Positions 33,497-46,409 of a DNA stretch of 64,000 nucleotides are shown here, piece by piece (positions within the stretch are counted from its first letter, which is position 1; each line of letters opens with the position of its first letter). Position numbers and translations under genes: made by a program. The stretch is from Magnolia sinica (lineage: Eukaryota; Streptophyta; Magnoliopsida; Magnoliales; Magnoliaceae): positions 59,321,443 to 59,385,442 of the forward strand of contig NC_080585.1 of the NCBI RefSeq assembly GCF_029962835.1. Direction: 5' to 3'. The notes beneath the pieces were generated by a model. The model saw nothing but the letters and a program-made list of their open reading frames with translations, ran no database searches and was not told where the DNA came from.

Positions 33497-33658
33497 GTCC
33501 TACAGGGAGGAACAAGGGCCTAATCAGCCTTGAGAATTCTCGAAGGCATAAACGTTAAGGGTCTATGTCGAAAAATCGTTAAGTCATTCGGACTCGGGAC
33601 CAATTCATTCTAAGTTCATAGTAGATATGTGATGTGATCTCAGGTATTCTCAAGTTAT

Positions 33659-33670
33659 GCTCTGATACCA
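33659..33670 (-). other. Chromovirus primer-binding site
   Basis: The minus strand reads TGGTATCAGAGC, matching initiator tRNA-Met, five bases inside the 5' LTR. Confidence 0.93.
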
Positions 33671-33675
33671 ACTTT

Positions 33676-36478
33676 TCTCACGCCCTAAACTCGTAAAACG
33701 GGCTTACAAAATTTTCGATCGCCGAATCCGGCACCGACAACATCCGTAGTGCCCCATTCTCGGATCCTGGCACTCATATGCCAGATTCCGATCCTGGGAT
33801 CCTACAAGGAGAATTTTCAGTATGATTTTTTTTTTTGTAATGGAGCATAACCAAGTCACAAAACAACATCACCACATATCCACTATATCAAAAAATTTAA
33901 GTACAATGCGGAAAGGGAAATACAAGGTGATCAAAAAGCTCCAAAATAATCTGATACGCACTCCTGCCTCAGCACTGTTGCGATCTAACGATACCTGCAC
34001 ACAACGGTCGTGCATAAGCTTGCATAAGCTTACAAAAGCTTAGAGGGTGGTGTAAGTGTATGTGCAAGGCAAGTGCCAAGTATACAATATCAGAGTAATG
34101 CGAAAATATGCAGGTAAGTTTATGAATACGATCAATTGTACCAAGGCTATATGATGCAAGGTATGAATGTTATCGGTCATACCGAGACCATGCGATGCGA
34201 GGCCTTTGTAGCCAAATGTCATATGCGAGATGCAAAGCAAGCATGCCAGTCATCATCAAGTACACATATCAATACAGTTCTCTCTGAGATATCACCGGGG
34301 TCTAATACACTCCACATTAACTGCTGCCTCCCTAGCCGCACAGCCCAGCGAGTGAAAGAGACCATACTATCAGCTTGACCGTCTGCCAATATTTACCTGA
34401 CTCGTCGATAGCGGACTTATTTGCGAGCTGGTCAAACTCAGCCCAGCTTACAACCCCCTCACTTGGGTGGATAAGGCCACACCCCCTTCCAACCGACCAC
34501 GACACAGTGGGAGACGCGGCCTACTGGTATTAGGCACTCGGGCGCTCGTGTATCTACTCGGTCTAAACATTGGAGCATCTCCTGGTACTAAAAAGGTTCT
34601 GCGACTTTCACCCAAGGACATCGTACATGCCCACAGTGCTAGAGCCAATATTTCTGGTATCTAATCAAGCCATCCACGATGTGCCTATGAAGGCTACGAC
34701 CCTTATGTCGCTAGGGCATACAATGATCATGTCACACATATGTGAGATGCATAAGTCACACCTACCAGTCATGCAGTAATCCTGCACGTACCACGCGATC
34801 ATGTGGGGCACTCTTATCTTATAAGGAGTCTCGCAAATGTCTCAGCCCAATGGCTTATGCTATGATTAAACATTCCTCATATCAAGCATACATATGATGC
34901 GTATGGGCATGAATCATAGAGCTACACTAAGCATGTTATATGGTGATGAACTATCCTTCTAACGAGGATGGGCCTAGATGGCCTACACACAACAAGTATG
35001 GGCCTATCAATGGGCCCTAGGGAGAGTTATAATGCGGACATTTAACCAACATTATTCTTACAATGTGGACGTCAAACCATCATTGCTCCTAAGGCATGAC
35101 CCGTTATAAACATCATTATATACACCATAGTGAAATCACACATTGCAATGGATTTATATACATCTCATTGGGCCTTAAATACATCAAATGGGCTGCATCA
35201 CATGGCCCCAATCAAATGGATTAAGTTGAATGAGCCGAGTTGAATGGGCCAAGTCAAATGGGCCGAACACAATCCATCTATTTTTAGAAATCCATATATA
35301 TATATATATATATCATATCAAAAGATCAACTGGACCATACCATATATAACCGTAGTGATAATGATTTCTACGGTTAAATGCCAGAGGTCCCCATCATAGG
35401 GTTTATTTCTCATCCAGCCTATTCGTAAGATCACAAAGACTTGGATTTAGAGGAAAAACAAATATTATGTTGGTCCAAACTTGGTAGCCCAAGGGATTTA
35501 ATGGTGGACGTTTAAACCCACTGTTTTCTATAATATAGTCCACCTGATCATAGATCTGTTTCATTTTTCTTTTAGTCTCAAGCCTTAAAATTATCTATTA
35601 AAATAGTTGGACGGTTTGGATGCAACACATGCATCATGGTGAACCCCATAGATGGTGTGGATGAAGCAGGTGGGTCCCACAGAACTTGGTGACGCCACTA
35701 CAGTAGCTATGTAGCTGGAGTGAGGTGCACTAGCCGTCCCACTCAGTGAGCGGTGTGGGTTTGACACAATGTCAGTGGGTCCCATATGGGGCCCACCATA
35801 ATGTTTATTTTCCATCCAATTTGTAAATAAGGTCACACAGACCTGGATAGAGAGGAAAAGCAAATTTTATAATGATCCAAAAACTTTCGTGACCCAAATA
35901 GGGTCTCAATGGTAGACGTTCACTCCTACTGTTTCCTGTGACGTGGGCCACCTGAGCTCCACATATGGCTGATTTTTGGGAGGGGGCCCACTGCCCTAAA
36001 GGGCCCATCAAATGCATGGGGTTGCTGTTCAATGCACATCACGGTGGGGGCCATGGCTGGGATCCACATCCCTGGCCACTGTCCCACACAACAGGATGTT
36101 GTTGCAGCGTCCTCTGGACGTGCAGCAACAGCAGCATCAACTGCTTTGTTTTTTTTTTTGTTTATCATTTTCTCCGGGGTTTTTCCTAGGTGGGGCCTGC
36201 ATCCGAAAAATCCAACCCAACCATTGGATTCTATGGCTCAAGACAGTTTAAATGAGCCCAATATTTGATGTGTTTTGGTGTATAAAAACATCATAGTGGA
36301 TTTTAACTGTAAAAACCATTGTTTTCTATGACATGGCCTGCCTAATAATCGGATTAGCTTCATTTTTTGGCTCAACGCCTAAAATGAGCTGGGGAATGAG
36401 ATGAATGGCATGGATTAGACCCATACATCAAGGTGAGGCCTATATGAGTGGCCCACCCAAAAAGCCAAAAGCATCAAA

Positions 36479-36541
<63 letters not shown>

Positions 36542-37797
36542 AGTACATCCCACTATCTGTTCACATTCACTGAACACGTCCAGCGTCCAGGGACGCTGGA
36601 TGGGCGGTGTGTATACATATATCATCAAGGTGGGTCCCACATAGACGTGGCCCATTTGATTTGGATCAATCTAATACTTGTGTTTTCCATCACCATAAGG
36701 TAGGGACCACATGGCTTGGACAGTGTAGATCCAACACATCCATCAAGTGGGTCCCATGAAGGTAGACGACTTGGATAAAATGCACACACCATGGGCCATC
36801 AACAAGGGTAAAAGAGAGAGAAAGAGAGAGATCAAGTGATGGAGGGACCCCGGCACTATGGGCCCTCCCTTCCATGATTTACAACATACATCAAGTGGGT
36901 CTCATTACATGTGGGCCCACCGATCAAAATCAACGGTGGAGATCCTTTCTCCACCAAAATACAAGGTCTAGATGACCCTATTCATGCAAGGAAAATAAAC
37001 ATCATGATGGGGTCCTTGGATCATGGAATGATCATGAGAATTAAGGTGGGCCATCGACCACACCTAGGGTCCAAAGTGAGATCCATACCATCAATCGGTA
37101 GGCCTCACTTGGCCCATCATCAAAGCATGAAATTTAAACCTATAAAGCACCCACCATTCAATCTTCTTGGTCCAATGGAACGTCGATCTCCTTGTGTCCC
37201 TCTTTGATGGAAGATGATGAGAAATGAAGGGCTAGGATGATGGATCTAGGAGTGAAAGTGGGCCACACACATCACACTTTCTCTCTTGGAATTGCTTGGA
37301 CGTCCACTTTTTTTTATTGCTTGGAAATTGTGAAGAGAGAGAGAGAGAGTGAGAGAGAGAGAGGGCGTGGTTGTAAGAGAGGTGATGGATGTGAGGTGAT
37401 AGTTGTACTTGACATGTATGGGTTTGTAAGAGAGAATGAGAGGGAGAGAGTTGACTTTGGGGTTGCTCTTGTACTTGACATGAGGTGATTGATTGATTGA
37501 TTGATTGGACATGTTGTAGAGATTTTCTTGGGATTGCAAACGCGCGATATTTTCTCGAACTGAACGCGGGCCCACATCTCTTGGCCTGGGTATCGAATCG
37601 GTGTGTAAGACACGGCGTTGGAACTGTGGCGACGGTGCAGTCGCAATGGTACAAGTCTCGGATTGAGTCGATTAGATATATGGGATACGACTTAGGGTCA
37701 CGCGCAAATGTCGATTATAGGTCGCAGGTTGCTGAAATTCGATGGGAAGGATCGCGGGAGTCTATGGAACAGTATGGATTAGGATACGGGCCTTACA
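33676..37797 (-). repeat. Chromovirus 5' LTR (copy C), 4122 bp
   Basis: TCTCACGCCCTAAACTC (usual TGTCAC mutated) to CGGGCCTTACA. Contains a long TA microsatellite at 36482-36538, where copy B has only about six units, and modules of the small TIR family at about 35780-36450. No coding; the ORFs inside are chance. Confidence 0.9.
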
Positions 37798-38630
37798 CCG
37801 TATATCTAGTCACCTTGTAGTGCGGCATTAGACTTCCCTTTCATCGCATTATTAGGGAGGTCATCTCTCTCTTCAGGTTGCCCCCTGATAAAATAATCTC
37901 TAATGCCTAGAGGGCTTTGCTGGGGGCCTTCATTTTATGGTTTCAGCTCAGGCAACCAAATTTGACTGCCGACGAGTTCCTCCATCTTTATCAGATGAAG
38001 GCCAACCTTAAGCACATGGGTTGGTATTACTTCTCTACCTGGCCGAGCAAGGATAAGGCCCTCCTTACCAAGTACATGTCCTCCAACAAGAATTGGAAAG
38101 ACAAGTGATTTTGGGCGTCTGGAGATTGGGAAGCCCCGACGGTCGCTAGGCTACGACCTCGGGTTTCAACCCGCTTTGCCAACCCAGGTCGGGTATATCT
38201 GAACTGCTAACCTTGTAGTTTGTATTCATCTCATTTTTCTTTTAACTATAGTGGTCTTTTGCAGTCCTACCTAAGAAGTCTGTCAAGGTAACTGATTCAG
38301 AGCACAATTTGATCACTCACACGAGGTTAATAAATGCTTCTAAGAGATCGTGGAAGTTTTTGATCACTCCTGAGCTCCTCCATTAGTCCGGTCTCGCCCC
38401 ATCCATCTACGGAGGTAAACGCATTAACTTCTGAACTTTGACTTTTCCTTTTTCATTTCTGACTGGCCTATCATTTATGCAGGAATGTCTAATCACTTGT
38501 GCCGTGCCAAGAGGATGCGAGCTTCCCCCATTGCCATGGTGACTTAAAAGAAGCCACCTGTCAAAAGGAGAGCAATCGTACCTCTGACGAAGCAGGCAGG
38601 GTCTTCCATGGCTGTGGGGGCAAGGTCGGA

Positions 38631-40293
38631 TGTCACGCCCCAAACTCAGAAACCAGGCTCACAAAATTCTCGATTGCCGAATCTGGCACCGACAGCCTGC
38701 ATAGTACCCCATTATCAGCTCCCGGCACCCATACACCAGGTTCCGATCCTAGGATTCTACAAGGAGGATTTCTAACATAATGATTTGTTATGAGCACAAC
38801 CATAAGCATAACTCACGAATAATAACTACATGAACACCATCACAAAATCCACTATGATAAAAAAAACTTTAAAGTGCAATGCATATGAAGGGAAATACAA
38901 GGTAATGATAACAAAAACTCCTAAAGCCCGACTACATGCTCCTACTGCGGTGAAGCTACAGGTGCGTCCTGGCATCACCTGCACGCATCAATCATGCATA
39001 AGCTTATAGAAAGCTTAGAGGGTGGTGTAAATGTGTGCGTAATATGGGCGTGCTCAGAATGTAATGACAGAGTAATGTGGAATCATGCTGATGAGTACAT
39101 GAATGTAAGCAGCCGTACTAAGGCTATGCGGTGCAAAACATGAATGCTATCGGCTATATCAAGGCCATGCGATGCGAAATGCAACTCATGCATGCCAATC
39201 CTCATCCACATATCAATGCAGCTCCTCACTAGGGCATCAAATATTAGTACGGTTCTCACTCTGAATAATTACTGGGGTTTAGTACACTCCAAATGGCACT
39301 GCCCCTTTCCCAGGTGCAAAGTCCAACTGGGCGTAAGAAACCTCACTGTTCGCCTGGCCAATAGTTTGCCAATACCTATCCAGCACATCGATAGTGGACC
39401 CATTCACGAGCTGGTCAAACTCAGCCTGGCAATGCCCCCTACCCTCAAGCAAGTAAGGCCACACCCTTTTTCAACCGACCACAACATAGTGGGAGACGCG
39501 GCCTCCTGGTATTCGGCACTCGGGCGCTTATGTTTCCACTCGGTCTCGATGTTAGAGTCATCCCTAGTACCATCAGGTTTAGGAATTTTCACTCAGGGAC
39601 ATTTATGGTGCCCTAATGCTAGAAACAGTATTTCTGATATCCAATCCGACCACCCATGATGTATCTGTGGAGGCTATGGCCCTGATGTCGCTAGGCATAC
39701 AGTAATCACAATCACACAAATATAAAGTGCATGAGTCACGCAGTCCAATCATGCATCAATCCTATGCATACCGTGCGCTCATGTGGGGTAACTCTACCTA
39801 TCAGGGAGTCCCATAAAGCACCTACACTAGGGCATATGCAATGGCCAATCATAGCTCATAACAAACATACAGATGATGCGTATGGGCATGTATCATAATG
39901 CTATGCTATCACAAACTCATAATCGGCAATAGTAGTCGGTGTCAACAATCGGCACCGATAATCGGCATCGATAATCAACCTTGACACAAGACAAGGTCCA
40001 TAGATGGACGGTCGATGATGGATCAATTAAAATCAATGGGGCCCAAGCGTTTGGGTTAACCCACTAGAGAATGATGAGAATGGGCCTAACAAGGCCTAAG
40101 GGAAAGTTAAAATGTGGATGTCCAACCATCATTGCCCATCAATGTGGACCATTAACCAACATTACTCCCAAGGAATGACGCTCATAGGGCCAATCATATA
40201 ATGGGCACATGGTCTCATACAAGGGCCTAATATACATCATAATGAGCCTCGCTTATGGGGCATATATGCATCACATTAGGCCCCACTCATAGG

Positions 40294-40366
<73 letters not shown>

Positions 40367-41431
40367 CATCGGGCCTTATCAAATGGGCTGAATCAAATGG
40401 GTCGAATCAAATGGACTGATTCAAATGGGCCGATCAAATGAGCCGAATCAAATGGGCCGATTAAATGCGCTGAATCAAATGGGCCAATCAAGTAGGCCGA
40501 TTCCAATACACCATTCATCCATTGTTAGAGATCATTATAGAGCATTAAAAAATGAATCATCTCCAAAGGATCATCTGGACCATACCACAAATGGCAGTGG
40601 TGATGATGATTTCCACAGTTAAATTCCAATGGGCCCACCATAGTATTTATTTCCCATCCATACTGTTCATAAGGTTAAAGACCTGAACAGGGTGAAAAAA
40701 TAAATATTATACTGATTCAAAATTGCTGTAACCCAAAGGGGGTTTCAATGGTTGACGTTCAACTCCACTGTCTTCTGTAGTGTGGTCCACTTGATACTAG
40801 ATCTGTCTTATTTTTCTTCTTAAGCCTAGGACCGGCCCCCCAAATGGATGGATGGTTTGGATAAACCGATACATCAGAGTGGGGTCCACCTACGTGGTCC
40901 GCTTAAGATAGCTCACCAAATGGATGGTCAGATGGATGAATCACATCTAACAGTGGTGGGTTCCACCCGTCCAGCGTATTAGACGGTGGTAAGACCCAGA
41001 CTTCACAGTGGCCCCACGTCCACATACAGATGGACAGTAGGGGTACAACACATGCATCATGGTGGGGTCATACCTGGAGTGGCACGCCAGATTGATGGAC
41101 GGTTTGGATGGAAAAACATCCATCAAGTTGGGGCGCATGTGGTGTGCCAGATGAATGGATGGCTTGATATAACACATACCTGGTGGGACCCACAAGCTGC
41201 AGATGTCAGCTGTAACAGCTGAGTAGCTACAATATATATATATATATATAATATAATATAATATAATATATAAGATATATTATAATATCATATATAAACA
41301 CCTTTAAAATGCCCACCGTCCAAACCCTCTAGACGTTCTGGATGGTGGGATCTAACTTATCCATCATGGTGGGTCCACACGTGTGGTCCACCACAATACA
41401 TATGCTATATGTATATATTAAAATATTATTA

Positions 41432-41472
<41 letters not shown>

Positions 41473-42604
41473 CTTTTCTTTTGCTAGCTGGTTTGTACAC
41501 TCCACCATCAGTTCACACTACACTGTTAACCATACCCCACTGTCAGTTCACACACTCCACTGGTGGCCACGTCTAGCGTCCTTGGACGCTGGATGGTATG
41601 GATTCAATACAGACATCATGGTGGGTCCCGTATGGACGTGGCTTACCTATTTGGATTGATTTGATATTTGTGTTTTTTCCTTCAATCCAGGCCCGGTAAC
41701 AGGCTAAACGGTGTAGATCCAACACATCCATCAAGTGAGTCTTACAAAGGTGGATGGCATGGATAAGTTACATACTTCATGGTGGGCCACACACACACAC
41801 ACACACACTGACATCCATAAGAGAGAGAGAGAGAGAGAGAAAATGAGAAGGGAAGGGACCCCGCCACTATTGGGCCCTCCCTAGTACAATGCATACATCA
41901 AGTGGGTCCCACAATAAGTGGGCCCTTAGAAATTGAAATCAACGTGGGATCACCCACCTATTGCACACCTTTAGCTCATTGGACTCCTATGCTCCTTGCC
42001 TTCAATTTTGATGGAGGTAGATGATGAATGAATGGTTGAGACGGGAGATAAGAGGGTAGGAAAATGGGCCATACTTGGATTGTTCTTAGAAGGCTTAGAC
42101 GTTGGAATTTTGTTGCTTGGGAGATTGTTTGAGAAATGAGGGAGAGAGAGAAGTGTGGGATGATAAAGGATGGAGTAATGGGTGATGGGTGGAGTGATGG
42201 AGTTGTAAGAAAGGGATGGGTTAAGAGAGAGAAAGTTGACTTTGGGAAGGGGAAAGGGATGGGTTGCTTGTACTTGTGGTATGGTGTGTACTTGACTTGA
42301 TTGATTGATGGGACATGTTGCAGAGATTCTCTCGAAATTCGCAACATGCGCCATTTTTTCTCGAGGTAAACGTGGGCCCACATCTCCTAGCTTGGGTATT
42401 GGATCGGTACACGAGTCGTAGTGTTGGAACCGCGGTGACGGCATGGTCATAGGGGTACAAGTTTCAAGTCGGGTCGACTCCGATATGTAGGACTCGACCT
42501 AGGATTACGCGCAAACGTCGGATACAGGTCGAGGGTTGCTGGAATTTGACCGAGAGGACCGCGAAAACCTACGGAACGGTATAAACTATGATACGAGCCT
42601 TACA
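38631..42604 (-). mobile_element. Solo LTR of the chromovirus family (copy D), TSD TCGGA
   Basis: TGTCACGCCCCAAACTC to ACGAGCCTTACA, 3974 bp, with a perfect 5-bp duplication TCGGA at 38626-38630 and 42605-42609. No interior is attached, so it is a solo LTR. Simple repeats: TA at 40301-40365, a 15-18-bp 'AAATGGGCCGAATC' array at 40376-40510, TC at 41435-41470, CA at 41795-41809 and GA at 41820-41840. It interrupts the antisense ORF of the Tat element a second time. Confidence 0.95.
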
Positions 42605-43703
42605 TCGGAGCTCTGAGTGGAGTTTATGGTTGAGCAATTATCCCTAGCTTCTCTGGCCGTGACCGAGAAGCCCCTCTTGGCCGCTTCGGGTGATGGGGCT
42701 CAGGGTGTCTCCTCCTTAGCTGATCCTCCTCACTCGACGACTCCAAAGGTAGTAGACTTAAAATCTCCTCCAGCTCAGGAAGAGATTCCCACTGCTAGGG
42801 ATCTTCAACTTATAGTAGCTAAAGTTTGGGTTTATGAGGGTGAGACCTCAGCCCAACCGGTGAACGAGGCTGAAAAGCCGAGCTCCCTCCTTATCGGCTA
42901 TTACATGAATGGCCTGGCTAAGTGGATAGCTAAGCACACCCTAGAAGATGAAATCACTAAGATGGTCAATGCCCATCCTCAGATGATACTGGACGACCTA
43001 GCAGCTATGTGCTATAAAGTTGGTTTCTCTTCTTTATCTTTGTTTTGTCTTCACTATTGGTGTCTTAACAGGCTTTGTTTTCCAACTCGTCTCTACTATC
43101 CTGTCAGTACGTCGTTCGATGGTGCGGGTCGCAGAGTAGTGTGAGCAAGACAAGGCTAACCCCAAGTCAAAGACCGAGAAGGTCGAGGCCCTTTATGAAG
43201 CCCTAACAAAGTCCACAGAGGAGCAAGTTATTCTAAGGGCTTCACTGGAGGAGACCCGAAAGAAGTCTGGGGAGGAGTAGGCCGCTCTGAAGATCTAGCT
43301 GGAGGAGGCTTGAAAGAGTGAGAGCTCGGCATGGACCGAGCTGGAGGAGGCTCGGAAAAGTGAGAGCTCGGCCCGAACCGACCTGGAGGGGGTGAGGACA
43401 TGCGTCACCAAGTCTGAGGAGGGAAGGACTGAAGCAGAGGCCAAGGCCACGAGGTCAGAGGCGAAATTAGCCAATGTGGAAGCATCTGTCTCATCAGCTC
43501 ATGCTGCTGCTGTGGAGGAGTATAAAACCTTCAAGGAGATGGCCGACTTGGTAGAGGTTTAATATAACCTGGGTTATGATAAGTGCCTCGAAGAAGTCAA
43601 AGGAAGATATCCCGAGCTTGACCTAAGTGGTCTAGATGAGGGATCCTCCCATGGTCCTCCTTCTAAAGTGGCCAAACCTGAGCAACCTCCTCGAACTGAT
43701 TAA

Positions 43704-44439
43704 CCTCGTCGCCCCCCATACTTGTAGTTATCTTTTTGTACTTTGAAATTTTATCAATGGAAATTTTACTTTTTGAAAGATTTATGTTATTCCTTTTTGT
43801 ATGATTGCATGTCAACCGTGCATGTAGTGGTTAAGCTTTTGAGCCTGTAGTTGATAAATTATTTATAGCATGACTAGTATGCAAGGCAGATAGTATCAAG
43901 TCAAACATAATGGCTTGAGTTGATAGGTCAGCAAAATGGTTAGTCTTTGAAATAGCCGACATAGTCGTGAACTGGGCGCAAAGAACCTTCTTCGCAGCTC
44001 GAGTAATAGATTCTAAAAGAAATTCTGCTCCCTTGACCTTGGGGGTGGTGCGAAAGAGGAGTTTGGTGGACTTTCTTCTCTTGTATCAAGGGAAGTCCTC
44101 GTAGTCAGTAATGTAGCTCGGGTGGTCGAGGTATTTGGGAGGAATTCTTCCCTTTTTCTTTAGGGAAGCCCTGCCCTTGTAGAATACGAGGAATTCACTA
44201 CACTGACTTGTTCACAATAGGCCGAGCAACTTGACAAGAGGATTATTTTCCTTTGCACTAAGGGAAATCCTCATAATAGGCCATGTAGTCCGAGTAGCTA
44301 AAAAAATAAGTAGAATTTTGAACTTCCTGAGCTCAGGAACTTTTATTGTAGATTCTGTTATACAAGTAAACAAGTCGTTCTAACCTCATAGGTCGATTAT
44401 TTCCGTCCTGAGACCTAATCGATCATTATAGATAGTAGA
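43704..44439. other. Non-coding stretch between antisense ORF and integrase
   Basis: T-rich sequence directly after the antisense ORF stop (TTTTTGTACTTTGAAATTTT) suits the 3'UTR of that ORF. The rest shows no coding on either strand. Confidence 0.4.
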
Positions 44440-45700
44440 TCTTCAAGTGTTCCGCATTCCACAGGTGTGGTAGAGGTCGTCCATCCATGTCTTTAAGTCT
44501 ATATGTGGCTGGGTCGTGCCTGTTATCTTGTAGGGTCCTTCCGAGTTTGGCCCTAGGGTTCCTGAACCAGCTCCTTGGTATTTTAGAAGGTTTTTCGGAG
44601 GACTAGGTCTCTCACCCGGAATCTTCTCACCTTCACTTGAGAGTTGTAAAACCATGCGACCTACTGTCGGCGAGTCGCAGTCTTCAGTTGTGCTTGCTCC
44701 CTATCCTCTTCGAGTAGATCGAGGCTCAAAGTCATTTGCTCGGCGTTTTGAGATTCATTGTATGATTGAATTTGCACAGTAGGGAGCTCTATCTTAACTA
44801 AAACGACAACCTTTACCCCATTGGGAGAATGGAGTTTCTCCTATAGACGTCCAAGCAGTAGTTCGATATGCTTAGTGGACATAGGGAAGCTCCTCGAACC
44901 AGGGCCCTTTGGCCTTTTCGAGCTTAGTTCTGAGGTGATTTTTAATGATCTTGTTAACCACCTCTACTTGGCCGTTAGCTCGGGGCTGCCGAGGTGACGA
45001 ATAAGCATTACAAATTCCGAGCCCTCCACATATGCCTCGGAACCGATCATTGTCAAATTGCTTACCGTTGTCCAAGACGATTATATGTGGGATCCCATAC
45101 TGGCATATGATATTTTTTCAGATGAAGTTGGTAAACTTCTGCTTAGTAATCTTGGCCAGTGCCTCGGCCTCGGCCTATTTAGTGAAGTAGTTGACTGCGA
45201 CGACAACAAACTTGGTCTGGCCTTTGCCCGTTGGCAATGGGCCGATGATGTTTATCCCCCATTGGGCGAACGACCATGGTCCGGTCATGAGGGTCAGTTG
45301 CTCAGGTGGTTAACGATGTATCGTCATGAATCTTTTATACTGTTGCATTTTTGGGTATACTACTTGGCATCTTCCTAGACGGTTGGCCAAAAGTATCCTT
45401 ATCGGATGACCTTATGGGCAAGGGCTCGGCCACTGGAATGGTTTCCGCCATTTCATTCATGTATTTCTCTTAAGACGTACTCGGCCTCCTCAGGTCAGAG
45501 ACACCTTAGATAAGGTAAAGAAAAACCTTTTTTGTATAGGATGTCTCCCACCATGGTATACTGAGCTGACCTAGCTCAGACCTTGCGCACCTTGAGCCTG
45601 TCTTCAGGTAGCTTGCCATCTCGAAGATACTTGGCAATTGGGTTTAACCAGTTCGGGGTCAAGATGATGGGACAAGCAGTTTCTTGGTCAGACTCATTGA
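44440..45700 (-). pseudogene. Tat element integrase, decayed
   Basis: The best part is 44872-45075, with MDNGKQFDNDRFRGICGGLG followed by ICNAYSSPRQPRANGQVEVV and NKIIKNHLRTKLEKAKGPW. This is the second half of the integrase catalytic core, with the conserved D-N-G-x-Q-F and P-x-x-N-G-Q-V-E motifs (D and E of the triad visible). The zinc domain and first core half lie in several frames above it (45100-45700). A C-terminal part with PGERPSPPKNL and KLGPNSEGPY-like text is at 44443-44655. Many stops. Confidence 0.78.
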
Positions 45701-45779
45701 TGCTCGATTCTGACTAGAACTCGATGGGAATTGATTTTGGAATGTCATCTTTAGTCATCATGGCCAACTTTGCCAGTGC

Positions 45780-46110
45780 ATCTGACTTCACATTTTTAGA
45801 ACTTACTGATAAGTTCTTGTGCTTTCTAAAGATAAGCGATCATTTTCTCTTCCGTGGTGTGATACTAGTTGGCGACCTGGTTGATGATGAGTTGTGAATC
45901 ACTGTGGACTTTCAGAGTATGGGCCCCCATTACTGCCGCCAACCTGAGTCCGGCAAGCAGTGCTTTGTATTCTGCCACATTATTCGACTTTTGGAATCCA
46001 AATCTCAAGGCATGTGTGCAGGTCTCGTTTGGTGCCTCGAGGACTATCCTGGCCCCGATGCTTTTATAATTGGAAGAACCGTTGACATACAACGTCCAAA
46101 CCTGTTGGTC
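45780..46110 (-). pseudogene. Tat element second (archaeal-type) RNase H
   Basis: Open frame 45865-46092: LYVNGSSNYKSIGARIVLEA, then CTHALRFGFQKSNNVAEYKA, LLAGLRLAAVMGAHTL and KVHSDSQLIINQV, with YHTTEEKMIAYL after a stop. The G-S-S-N, N-x-A-E-Y and S-D-S-Q-L motifs are those of the additional RNase H that defines the Tat lineage. The first catalytic Asp (usually D-G-S-S) is Asn here. It sits immediately below the protease: the reverse transcriptase and the first RNase H that should lie between are absent, so an internal deletion of roughly 2 kb or more is inferred. Confidence 0.85.
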
Positions 46111-46114
46111 GGCT

Positions 46115-46402
46115 TCACTGTTTAGATCGGTTGGAGTCGAGAGCTTCTAATCCCCATTTTTTCGAAGGTGACATGAAGAGGATGTCGGCCGAGCTGCCAA
46201 TATCCACTAAAATCTGAAACACCTTGCGGTTGGCTATAGTCATGGCCACCACTAGGGCATCATCATGGGGATGGTGGATTCCGCGAGAGTCCTCTTCGAT
46301 GAACGTTAGTTCGGAGGGGACCATTTTTTTCTCTTTCGGAGGTCGACAAGTGAGGTGGATGTAGTGTTCCGGGCTGGTGCAGTTGATGCTTCGGGCTTGC
46401 AA
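46115..46402 (-). pseudogene. Tat element protease
   Basis: The frame contains HPHDDALVVAMTIANRKVFQ followed by ILVDIGSSADILFMS. This is the Tat-type protease, whose catalytic D-T-G has become D-I-G, probably inactivating. It runs out into unrelated residues after WGLEALD, at the junction of the deletion that removed RT. Confidence 0.82.
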
Positions 46403-46409
46403 GCTCGGT

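Larger units (their letters stand above)
25224..37797 (-). mobile_element. Complete chromovirus (Del/Tekay-like) Gypsy element
   Basis: Two family LTRs (25224-28859 and 33676-37797) flank a 4.8-kb interior. Minus-strand order: gag, protease, RT, RNase H, integrase, chromodomain. The primer-binding site is at 33659-33670 and the polypurine tract at 28860-28872. Flanks are CCATG on the left and CCGTA on the right, which fit one CCGTG duplication with a transition on each side. It inserted in codon-level register into the antisense ORF of the Tat element. All ORFs are broken, so it is no longer autonomous. Confidence 0.92.
24843..43703 (+). pseudogene. Antisense ORF of the Tat element ('putative gypsy type transposon' family), split by two insertions
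   Basis: Blocks: 24843-25223, 37798 to about 38200, 38265-38414, 38483-38630, 42610-43018, 43072-43703. It starts MSNMLDDWDE and contains YHIPNSVVLRAP. It resumes after the chromovirus with LVTL.CGIRLPFHRII, then HMGWYYFSTWPS and NKNWKDKWFWASG; these are core blocks of the Pfam 'putative gypsy type transposon' (Transposase_28) family. Then come an Ala/Pro-rich part and a long Glu-rich coiled coil ending PPRTD. Introns with GT-AG ends fit at 38415-38482 and 43019-43071, and roughly 38188-38264. In-frame stops at about 37816, 37909, 38382 and 38535 and after the second insertion show decay. The family's function is unknown. Confidence 0.8.

Noticed and set aside
36440..36655. ORF with alternating Tyr-Ile
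   Set aside because: Translation of a TA microsatellite.
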